This document shows, in pieces, positions 42,281-49,652 of a stretch of DNA of 52,818 bases. Origin of the DNA: Omnitrophica WOR_2 bacterium GWF2_43_52 (GTDB taxonomy: Bacteria > Omnitrophota > Gorgyraeia > Gygaellales > UBA12090); contig MHGF01000012.1 of NCBI GenBank assembly GCA_001805445.1, positions 1-52,818 of the forward strand. The letters are read 5' to 3'. Within the stretch, counting starts at the first letter, position 1; each line of letters opens with the position of its first letter. The notes below the pieces were generated by a model. The model searched no databases. It was not told the DNA's origin and was given only the letters and a program-made list of their open reading frames with translations. The position numbers and the translations under genes are program-made.

Positions 42281-43300
42281 ATGGTTAAGAAAACAACTCA
42301 AAGCGGAGCGGTCTTAGTGATTATTGTATGGATTCTCGCCATTCTGGTGCTTTTGGCGATAAGTGTTGGCCGGCGTACGTCCATAGAATTAAGGCTCGTA
42401 CGCTACCATTTAGACCGCATCCAGGCTTTTTACCTGGCAAAAGCCGGCTTAGAGCGCATCTATCGCGAAAAGCTCAATGATAAGGACACAGCCATTGATA
42501 CTCTGGATGAGCCTTGGAGTAATAAGATTAAAAGTAATAAAGAGCCTGAATTTAAGGATTTTGCTTTGGGAAACGGGAAGTTCGCGGTACAATACGATTA
42601 TTACGAAACCAAAGATAAAAAACAGACGTTCTACGGCATGCAGGATGAGCAGTCAAAGTTAAACATCAATAAAATCATTGAAAATAGCGAAACTCAGGTA
42701 ATCAATAAGCGCGCCGGCGAATTTAAGAAACTCTTGGACAGCGTCCTTGAGGGGAGCGCAGCCGATAGCGATAGCTTGGTAGATACGTTTATTGATTGGA
42801 TTGATAATGACCAGGATAAGCGGCCGCAGGGAAAGGAAGCCTACGAGAAGTCGGTAACGCCTAAAAACGCGCCGTTAAACAGGCTTGAAGAGCTTCTGAT
42901 GATAGACGGCTATACCCCAGCTATGATTGAGCAATTAGAGAGGTATATTACTATCTATGGTGATGGCCTTATCAATGTGAATACCGCTTCCCAGGAAGTG
43001 CTGGAAGCCGTTGGCTTTAATGAAAATACTTTGAAGGCGGAGGATATCATATCCTCCCGCGGCGATGGCGTTTACGTGCGAGAAATCAAAAGTAGTGATA
43101 CCCCATCTGCCCTTGGCACAGACGGGATCCTTTATATAAAATCAGGCGCGGATATTGATACTTCCCGGCTTTCGGTAAAAAGTTCTGTTTTTAAGGCGCG
43201 TTCTATCGGGACAGTGAATAATGTTATTAAAAAGATTACTACCGTGATAAAAATTGATTCGGAAGCCTTAGCGCAACAACTCTACTGGTATGAAGACTAA
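42281..43300 (+). CDS. gspK: Minor pseudopilin GspK
   Basis: 339 residues. The cleavage site SG|AVLVIIVWILAILVLL lacks Glu at +5, as is normal for GspK. It continues RYHLDRIQAFYLAKAGLERI and a helix-hairpin-helix-like LINVNTASQEVLEAVGF, both characteristic. It caps the pseudopilus. The stop overlaps gspL by 11 bases. Confidence 0.9.
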   Translation: MVKKTTQSGAVLVIIVWILAILVLLAISVGRRTSIELRLVRYHLDRIQAFYLAKAGLERIYREKLNDKDTAIDTLDEPWSNKIKSNKEPEFKDFALGNGKFAVQYDYYETKDKKQTFYGMQDEQSKLNINKIIENSETQVINKRAGEFKKLLDSVLEGSAADSDSLVDTFIDWIDNDQDKRPQGKEAYEKSVTPKNAPLNRLEELLMIDGYTPAMIEQLERYITIYGDGLINVNTASQEVLEAVGFNENTLKAEDIISSRGDGVYVREIKSSDTPSALGTDGILYIKSGADIDTSRLSVKSSVFKARSIGTVNNVIKKITTVIKIDSEALAQQLYWYED

Positions 43301-44711
43301 ACCTGTTTCATCGTCAATAACTACCTGTTTGTCTATTACTGACAAGGCAATTAAGCTGGTCCAGTCTAAGGGCAGCGATATCGTAAGCCTTCAGGCGTTT
43401 GTGTTCTCGCATAAATCAGATGAAGAGATTGCCCGCGGCATGGATCTTTTATTTAAGGGCAAAACCCAAAAAGATCTTGGCAGGTTTATTCTGCTTATTC
43501 CCCGGCAATTGGCCGCGTTACACTACGTGAGGTTGCCTTCAACTAAGCCGGATGAAATTAAGGAAATGGCGCGCCTGCAGGCAGCCAAGCAGCTGCCTTA
43601 TGAGCCTCAGGCGATTATCCTGGGATATCAGGTGATACAGGTTACTCCTGAAGGGTATTCCGATGTCCTTTTAATTATCGTGCATCAGGATATTATCAAG
43701 AAATATTTAAAATTTTTGGAGAAAAACAGGCTTGAGCCTCAAGAAATAACGATTGATTCACAAGGTATTTTGCGTTGGTATAATCTGCAGAAGGCTTCAG
43801 GGCCCAAGGATTCGGCATTGATTGTTGATTTTGATTCCGGATACGCGCGCTTGGATATTATAGCTGCCGCAAGCGCGGTCTATTCCAGGGCATTTAGCAT
43901 GAGTATAATGAGCGATGAGTCTAAGCAAAAGCTTCTGGATGAAATCAATAAAAGCCTGAGCGCCTATGAGAAGGAAAACATCGGGATAAAACCGGAACAG
44001 ATCATTTTTACCGGAGCCGAAGAGTTATCCGATGCCGCAAAAGACAGTATGGCATCTAAGCTGCCTTTTACCTGCGTAAAACTCGCGCAGGCCCAGGGGA
44101 TAAGCCTTAAGGCAGAGGGCTTGTCGCAGCGAGAGGATTTCCAGAAACATTCATTTACCAGTTTACTGGGGCTTGCTTTATCCAGCGATGAGCTTCCGTT
44201 TAATCTTTTACCCGAGGATACCTTTCTCAAGCGCCAAAAGAGCGCCTACAAACAGCAACTACGCGCTACTGGTATCGTTACGAGCCTTATCATAGCGGTA
44301 ATCATTACCTCCATGGTTTTGCACATTTCGGCAAGAAAGAGGATTATCCACCATCTTAGCGCGCAGCTACGCGAGCTTTCAGCCGATGTGGATAAGGTTG
44401 AAATGATGTCTAAAAAGCTGAATTATGTAAAAACGCAATTAGGGCAGTCAAGCGAGTGTTTGGATACGTTAACTGAAATCTTTCGTATCGCGCCAAATGA
44501 TATCAGCCTTGCCTTCTTTGGTTATGATACCAATAAGCCTATCGTGCTCAAGGGGCAGGCAAAGACATTATCGGGGGTCTTTAATTTTGTGAATACCTTA
44601 GAGGCCTCTGAGATGTTTAAAGAGGTGCAGGTACGGTATTCATCCAAGCGGAAAGTCAAAGATGCCGAAATTGCTGATTTTGAAATAGTCTGCCCTATAG
44701 AGGAAAAATAA
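43290..44711 (+). CDS. gspL: GspL-like T2SS assembly protein (PilM/GspL actin fold)
   Basis: 473 residues. The cytoplasmic half (1-320) looks like an actin-like PilM/GspL domain (LIPRQLAALHYVRLPSTKPDEIKEMARLQAAKQLP), followed by one membrane helix (about 327-347) and a periplasmic ferredoxin-like region. GspL links GspE to GspM and GspC. Its place between gspK and gspM supports the name; sequence alone would also allow a PilM-PilN fusion. Confidence 0.85.
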   Translation: MKTKPVSSSITTCLSITDKAIKLVQSKGSDIVSLQAFVFSHKSDEEIARGMDLLFKGKTQKDLGRFILLIPRQLAALHYVRLPSTKPDEIKEMARLQAAKQLPYEPQAIILGYQVIQVTPEGYSDVLLIIVHQDIIKKYLKFLEKNRLEPQEITIDSQGILRWYNLQKASGPKDSALIVDFDSGYARLDIIAAASAVYSRAFSMSIMSDESKQKLLDEINKSLSAYEKENIGIKPEQIIFTGAEELSDAAKDSMASKLPFTCVKLAQAQGISLKAEGLSQREDFQKHSFTSLLGLALSSDELPFNLLPEDTFLKRQKSAYKQQLRATGIVTSLIIAVIITSMVLHISARKRIIHHLSAQLRELSADVDKVEMMSKKLNYVKTQLGQSSECLDTLTEIFRIAPNDISLAFFGYDTNKPIVLKGQAKTLSGVFNFVNTLEASEMFKEVQVRYSSKRKVKDAEIADFEIVCPIEEK

Positions 44712-45251
44712 ATGGTGCCTTTCGCGAATTTAAATAAGCGGGAGCGAATCACGTTTCTATTGACTATTGCCGTGATAGTTTTCTCGCTTTTATATAATCT
44801 TGCCTTGACCCCGTATTTAAAGAGGTCGGCAATTTTAGACAGGGAAATTGCCCAGCTTAACAACAAGCTTGCCAAAGCGCATCGGCTCCTGCCAAAGAAG
44901 GCAAAGATAGAAAGGGAGTATACCTCAGGCGTGCTTAGTTTTAAGAGTGAGGAAGGGCTTTCGTCAGAACAGTTGACCGCCCGGATTTTAGTTGAGCTTG
45001 AGAAATTGAGTACTCTCTCGGGGGTCCACATCGTTGACATAAAGCCTCGTCCGGTAAAAAACTTCGAATTTTACAGCGAATTTATCATTGAAATGAGGTT
45101 TGAAGGCGCTGTAGGCGACATCTCAAGATTTATCTATGAAATTCAAGGCTCTAAAGAGCTGCTTAAAATAGAAAAGTTTGCCATCAATATCAAATCAAGT
45201 GAAGCGACAGTTTTAGAAGGTTTCATGGAAATTCGTAAGTCCTCGATTTAG
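44712..45251 (+). CDS. gspM: GspM/PilO-like T2SS assembly protein
   Basis: 179 residues: short cytoplasmic N-terminus, one membrane helix (14-30), coiled coil (AILDREIAQLNNKLAKAHRLL), then a ferredoxin-like periplasmic domain. It begins on the base after the gspL stop. Assigned mainly by position and topology; PilO-like would be an equal description. It is the last gene before the right inverted repeat. Confidence 0.8.
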   Translation: MVPFANLNKRERITFLLTIAVIVFSLLYNLALTPYLKRSAILDREIAQLNNKLAKAHRLLPKKAKIEREYTSGVLSFKSEEGLSSEQLTARILVELEKLSTLSGVHIVDIKPRPVKNFEFYSEFIIEMRFEGAVGDISRFIYEIQGSKELLKIEKFAINIKSSEATVLEGFMEIRKSSI

Positions 45252-45264
45252 TAGAATTATCGCT

Positions 45265-45412
45265 ACATAGTTACTGCTGAAAAACCTTTATTTTGCACGA
45301 ATAGGCACAAATTACACACAAATACACACGAATTACTTCGTCGCTGTATTCGTGATGATTAGTGTGTAATTCGTGGGAATTCGTGTTTAAAAGACGCTTT
45401 TTCAGTGATAAC
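45265..45412 (-). repeat. 148-bp inverted repeat, right copy, flanking gspE-M
   Basis: Reverse-complement partner of 36977-37124 with five mismatches. It begins 13 bases after gspM. The two copies enclose 8,140 bp containing exactly gspE to gspM. Confidence 0.92.
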
Positions 45413-45490
45413 CCCATAGTGTTCTTCAAAATTATTCCTAATATTCATTCCGCACCTCCACCAATAAGATAATAAAATTTCTCTAACCAC

Positions 45491-45518
45491 TTGACAAATA
45501 ACAAAGTTATGGTACACT
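45491..45518 (+). promoter_or_regulatory. Promoter of the MerR-like gene
   Basis: TTGACA (45491-45496), 16-base spacer, TACACT (45513-45518). The first operator palindrome begins inside the -10 element. Confidence 0.7.
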
Positions 45519-45565
45519 CTCTATATAGAGAGTAAGAGTGGTATAGTACTCTCTACTTGGAGAGT
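45516..45565 (+). promoter_or_regulatory. Two operator palindromes before the MerR-like gene
   Basis: ACTCTCTATATAGAGAGT (45516-45533) and ACTCTCTACTTGGAGAGT (45548-45565), spaced 32 bases apart and each followed by AAGAGT. The first covers the -10 box. The second contains the GGAGAG ribosome site of the gene. This is a clear layout for autoregulation, probably by the encoded HTH protein. Confidence 0.75.
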
Positions 45566-45571
45566 AAGAGT

Positions 45572-45796
45572 ATGGTCAGAGAGCTATATTTAATTAAAGA
45601 TGTCGCGGTGCGTAGTGGCTATTCCATTCACACCCTGAAATTTTATTTAAAGCTTGGGCTTATTAAGGAAGTCAGCCGCAGCCCGGCGACGAATTTCCGT
45701 TATTTTAACAATGGTACTTTAGAAACTCTGAAAAAGATTCATTCCTTACGTTTACAAAAGAAATCGCTGACAGAAATCAAGAAAATCATTGGATAG
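45572..45796 (+). CDS. MerR-type DNA-binding protein without effector domain
   Basis: 74 residues from the ATG at 45572 (a TTG at 45557 falls inside the operator). YLIKDVAVRSGYSIHTLKFYLKLGLIKEVSRSPATNFRYFNNGTLETLKKI is a MerR winged helix. The protein stops at KKIIG, so the dimerisation coiled coil and ligand domain are missing. It sits alone between the two T2SS blocks and could regulate itself, gspE-M or the exeA-gspD block. Confidence 0.8.
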   Translation: MVRELYLIKDVAVRSGYSIHTLKFYLKLGLIKEVSRSPATNFRYFNNGTLETLKKIHSLRLQKKSLTEIKKIIG

Positions 45797-45870
45797 TTTC
45801 TTAAGTTTGTTGCAACTTTTGAGTTAAAGATAAAACATAGTTTTTAATGAACCTGTGTTTTTAGATATAC

Positions 45871-45958
45871 TGATTCAGACGGATGGTTACGAATGCCGCG
45901 GATAAAAACAATCTGTCTGCATCCGCTACAATCCGTTTGCATTCGTGTTAGTGAATCA
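45871..45958. repeat. Nested palindromic element between merR-like gene and exeA-like gene
   Basis: TGATTCA ... TGAATCA outer arms, ACGAATGC/GCATTCGT middle arms and GCGGAT/ATCCGC inner arms. It has ATTCGTG-type words in common with the 148-bp inverted repeats. The 270-base gap around it (45797-46066) shows no gene and no convincing promoter. Confidence 0.6.
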
Positions 45959-46066
45959 ATGCGTAAAAATCTATCAGAACTCATTGGCAAACAAAGCATT
46001 ACAAAGAATGCATGCAACAAAGTCGGGAAAGCTTCAATTATTGAAGGCTAAGGAGAGCTTAAGCTG

Positions 46067-46885
46067 ATGAGTTATTATTCGCATTTGCATCTTGAAAAAG
46101 AGCCGTTTTCTACCAGCCCTGATCCGGCTTTTTTTTACCGCTCGTATGTCCATGACAGTTCGTTAAAGCGCCTGGAAATCGCGATCCGCCTGAAGCGGGG
46201 TATGTCGCTTATTCTTGGCGATGTAGGTACAGGGAAAACTACCCTGTCCCGCGCGCTCCTGCAGAATTTTAAAGATGATGGGGAGTTCATATTTCACATT
46301 GTCTTAGACCCCAATTACAAATCTGAATTTCAATTCCTTGCCAGCCTTATACGGATGTTTGGCATCAGCCCTTCAATAAAATCAACACTGGATTACAAAC
46401 AGGCAATTGAACATTATCTTTTTCAGAAGGTGGTTGAAGAGCATAAAACCGTAGTCCTTTTGATTGATGAAGGCCAGAAGCTTTCCGCGGCTAATTTAGA
46501 GATACTGAGGACACTGCTGAATTATGAAACCAATGAGTACAAGCTCTTGCAGCTGGTAATTTTTTCCCAGCTTGAGTTTTTGAGCCGTATCAAAAAGATT
46601 AAAAATTTTTATGACCGTATCACCTTAAGTTATGTGATTAATCCTTTGAGCCTTCAGGAAACCAGGGAAATGATTGATTTCAGGCTGCATCAGGCAGGCT
46701 ACCATAACGGTAACGGAAAACTCCTTTTTAACGATGACGCGATTCAGAATATTTACGATTACAGCCAGGGCTATCCCCGCAGGATTTCCCGTATTTGCCA
46801 CGATGCCTTGGAATTTATCGTCATGCACGAAAAGGAATCTGTTGATAGCCAGGTAATGCAAGAGATTATCCACCACCAGCTTTAG
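46067..46885 (+). CDS. ExeA/GspA-like AAA+ ATPase
   Basis: 272 residues. MSYYSHLHLEKEPFSTSPDPAFFYRS is the standard opening of ExeA-type ATPases. Walker A is GDVGTGKTT (51-59, Lys57), Walker B VVLLIDEGQKL, sensor region LVIFSQLEF. The C-terminal peptidoglycan-binding domain of ExeA is absent. In other bacteria ExeA-ExeB help the secretin cross the cell wall. AAGGAGAG precedes the start, and the GspC-like gene starts eight bases after the stop. Confidence 0.87.
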   Translation: MSYYSHLHLEKEPFSTSPDPAFFYRSYVHDSSLKRLEIAIRLKRGMSLILGDVGTGKTTLSRALLQNFKDDGEFIFHIVLDPNYKSEFQFLASLIRMFGISPSIKSTLDYKQAIEHYLFQKVVEEHKTVVLLIDEGQKLSAANLEILRTLLNYETNEYKLLQLVIFSQLEFLSRIKKIKNFYDRITLSYVINPLSLQETREMIDFRLHQAGYHNGNGKLLFNDDAIQNIYDYSQGYPRRISRICHDALEFIVMHEKESVDSQVMQEIIHHQL

Positions 46886-46893
46886 AAAAGAGT

Positions 46894-47565
46894 ATGAAAG
46901 AAAATACGTCACCTGAGGAACGGCTTTTACACCTTATCAAAGGGCAGGGGAAAAAAGAAAAACCTGTTGCCGCGCCCGCGATAAATCATCAGAGCCTGAA
47001 AGTATCAAAAGAGAAGCCTTTGCCTGTGGTAAAGGCCTTCGGTTTTGAGGTGAAGGGTTCGCTGCGGAAAGATTTTGCCAGGAAAACTGTTTTCCTTAAA
47101 CGTGTCAATGCAGGGCTATTGGTTATTATGGGTTTATTGGCCGTAGCGAGTGTGGTTATGCTTAAGGCTCTTGGGAAGATACAGGGCAGTGATGCGTATT
47201 CAAAGGATGAAGCAAAAAGCGATGGTTCCTCGGTGAAAATCGCCCAATCCGAAAGAAAGCCGTATGCCAGCTATGCGGATATTATCAGTCAGCATGCACT
47301 CTTTAAGGCCGCCGCGGAAGAACAGAAACAGCCCGTGGTTGTTGATACCCTGCCGCAGGTTAGTCCTTTAGAGCTCTTAAGCAATTATTCTTTGGCAGGA
47401 GTCGTCAGCGGGCAGTCGCCTCAGGCGATTATTGAAGATAAAAAGGCCCAGAAGACTTACTTCCTAGGTAAAGGACAAAGCTTGGGAGAATTCAAGATTC
47501 ATGATATAATGGAAGGCAAAGTTATCCTGGATTTTAAAGGCCAGAAGCTGGAATTGAGCCTCTAA
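46894..47565 (+). CDS. GspC/GspB-like inner-membrane coupling protein
   Basis: 223 residues: basic cytoplasmic N-terminus, one membrane helix (72-90), flexible linker, then a C-terminal domain (about 155-223) with LLSNYSLAGVVSGQSPQAIIEDKKAQKTYFLGKGQ and EGKVILDFKGQKLELSL. This is the homology-region fold of GspC, shared with GspB and PilP, which contacts the secretin. The next gene is the secretin, as in gspC-gspD operons. There is no PDZ domain. Confidence 0.75.
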   Translation: MKENTSPEERLLHLIKGQGKKEKPVAAPAINHQSLKVSKEKPLPVVKAFGFEVKGSLRKDFARKTVFLKRVNAGLLVIMGLLAVASVVMLKALGKIQGSDAYSKDEAKSDGSSVKIAQSERKPYASYADIISQHALFKAAAEEQKQPVVVDTLPQVSPLELLSNYSLAGVVSGQSPQAIIEDKKAQKTYFLGKGQSLGEFKIHDIMEGKVILDFKGQKLELSL

Positions 47566-47577
47566 AAAAGGAGAAAT

Positions 47578-49608
47578 ATGAAAAGGCGATTAAAGAGCAG
47601 AGCAGGTATCGTAAGTATCGGCATGGGCCTTATATTTTTTATGCAGAGTGCTTTTGCGCAATCCGTAGACAATGAGGATGAGGCAATGCCCTTAGATGAT
47701 GAGTTCGTGGAAGAGCCGGCAGCGGATGCGCCTTTACGTTACCGCGCGGAAACTACTTCGGTAAGCGCCTCAGGTTCAGCTAAAGTTGATATGAGGCAAA
47801 ACAAAATCTCCTTAGATTTAAAAGGGCTGGATATTGTTGATGTACTGAAAATGATTTCAAGCCGTTCGGGGCTTAATATTGTCGTAGGTAAAAACGTTAC
47901 CGGCAGGGTAACTATCTTTTTAAAAGATGTCGATATGTGGGACGCCCTGGAGATAATCCTTGCCTCAAACAACTTAGCCTATGAGAAAAAGGATGCTATT
48001 ATTTACGTAATGACTGACAGGGATTACGAATTTATTTATGGGGAGAAATTCGGCGATAAAAAACAACTCTTGAGCCGCGCGTTGAAATATGCCAAGGCCC
48101 AGGATACGAGCGCTATGTTAAATCAGGTTAAGTCAAATATCGGCAGGGTGGTTGTCGATGAGGCGACGAATACGGTAGTGGTTTTGGATACTCCCGGAAA
48201 AGTCAGGCAGATGGATTCTCTGCTCGATGAGCTGGATAAGCCGACCCAAAGCAAGGTATTTGAATTACGCTATGCCCAGGCCGATAAGATAAGCCCCAAA
48301 ATACAAGAGGCAATCAGTAAAGGTGTTGGCTCAATAAGGGTAGATGAGCGCACCAACAAAATCGCGGTTACGGATTACCCCCATAAGCTCCTGGAGCTTG
48401 GAAAAATTATCGAGGCGTTTGATGAAAAGACACCGCAGGTAAGAATTGACGCGCAAATCATTGAAATAAGCCCTGATAAGGATGAGTTTAAGCTGGGGAT
48501 TGATTGGGATCTCTGGATAAACAAGAATTTTCGTTTTATTAATTCCTTGCCCATGGGCAATGCCAATAAACTCTCTCTTGGCTTAGCCGCGGGGGGAAGC
48601 TCGGTCAGCGAAAAATATGATAGAGAAGGAGTCATTGACGCGTTACGTACCATCGGCAAAACACAGATTCTTTCCAGCCCGAGCATTATGGCCCTCAATA
48701 ACCAGGAGGCAAAAATACTCGTCGGTACGAAGGAGGCCTATATTACCTCAACCACCTCGCAGGGCGGTACCGGCACAGAAGTTACCTCACAGCAGGTAAA
48801 TTTCGTTGATGTAGGTATCAAGCTTTATGTAACTCCTACGATAAATAAAGACGGCTTTGTCACCATGAAAATAAAGCCTGAAGTAAGTTCTTCTAAGACT
48901 ACCGATTTGACTGCTGAAGGAAAGGTAACCCAGGTGCCCATTGTGACGACCTCTGAGGCAGAGACAACGATTTCAGTTAAGGATGGGGCTACGATTGTTA
49001 TTGCCGGGCTGAAAAAAGATAAAAAGGAAGATGAAATCAAGAAGTTTCCTCTATTGGGAGATATTCCCCTTTTAGGGATACCATTTCGCAGTGTAAGCCA
49101 TGCCGTTAATAAAACAGAGCTGGTAATTTTTCTTACGCCGCATATTATTGATGAGAATAATCCTCCCACGTATACCGATCTCTACGGGAAAGAATACAGC
49201 CAGAAAACTTCAGGGAAATCGTTGATTCAAGGAAAGTCACAAGGCTATGATAAAACAGATTCCTTAAGGGTGCAGGAAGTGATTGTTAAACCCTCTGGCG
49301 CAAGCAGGAATCAGGATATTCAGTTGATTGCCACGGCGCGTGATTACGGCGAGCATATACGAAACAGGATAATGTCGGCGGTGAGCATACTGAGCGCTAA
49401 CGCCCAATTAAAAGGAGAGGCCCTGGTTTCCTTTATCCTTGAAGAAGACGGGAAATTGCTCTATGACCCCCAGATTGTATTTTCGACCTCTGAAGCATTG
49501 CGGGAGCCGACCGTCAACGCGGTTAAGTCCGCCGCTCCGTTCGCTCAATTCCCTCAGGATTTAAGAAAATCAGAAGAGCGCTTCAGTCTCTCTATTACCT
49601 ACAATTAA
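47578..49608 (+). CDS. gspD: GspD secretin with C-terminal TonB-like domain
   Basis: 676 residues with a signal peptide cut after AFA (residue 27). An N0/STN-type domain (about 78-145, ISLDLKGLDIVDVLKMI...), N1/N2 repeats (to about 285), and the secretin barrel (about 345-525) with VPIVTTSEAETTISVKDGATIVIAGL and the gate/signature GDIPLLGIPFRS...KTELVIFLTPHI. Instead of an S-domain, residues 589-676 read GEALVSFILEEDGKLLYDPQIV...VNAVKSAAPFAQFP...FSLSITYN, the pattern of a TonB C-terminal domain. It forms the outer-membrane exit channel. AAAAAAGGAG precedes the ATG. Confidence 0.92.
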   Translation: MKRRLKSRAGIVSIGMGLIFFMQSAFAQSVDNEDEAMPLDDEFVEEPAADAPLRYRAETTSVSASGSAKVDMRQNKISLDLKGLDIVDVLKMISSRSGLNIVVGKNVTGRVTIFLKDVDMWDALEIILASNNLAYEKKDAIIYVMTDRDYEFIYGEKFGDKKQLLSRALKYAKAQDTSAMLNQVKSNIGRVVVDEATNTVVVLDTPGKVRQMDSLLDELDKPTQSKVFELRYAQADKISPKIQEAISKGVGSIRVDERTNKIAVTDYPHKLLELGKIIEAFDEKTPQVRIDAQIIEISPDKDEFKLGIDWDLWINKNFRFINSLPMGNANKLSLGLAAGGSSVSEKYDREGVIDALRTIGKTQILSSPSIMALNNQEAKILVGTKEAYITSTTSQGGTGTEVTSQQVNFVDVGIKLYVTPTINKDGFVTMKIKPEVSSSKTTDLTAEGKVTQVPIVTTSEAETTISVKDGATIVIAGLKKDKKEDEIKKFPLLGDIPLLGIPFRSVSHAVNKTELVIFLTPHIIDENNPPTYTDLYGKEYSQKTSGKSLIQGKSQGYDKTDSLRVQEVIVKPSGASRNQDIQLIATARDYGEHIRNRIMSAVSILSANAQLKGEALVSFILEEDGKLLYDPQIVFSTSEALREPTVNAVKSAAPFAQFPQDLRKSEERFSLSITYN

Positions 49609-49652
49609 AGCCTCTAAGAGATAAGGATAGGGAGTATTCCGGTTTCAGGGGG

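Noticed and set aside
45810..45840. Promoter for the ExeA-like gene from TTGCAA at 45810
   Set aside because: No acceptable -10 hexamer lies 15-18 bases downstream.
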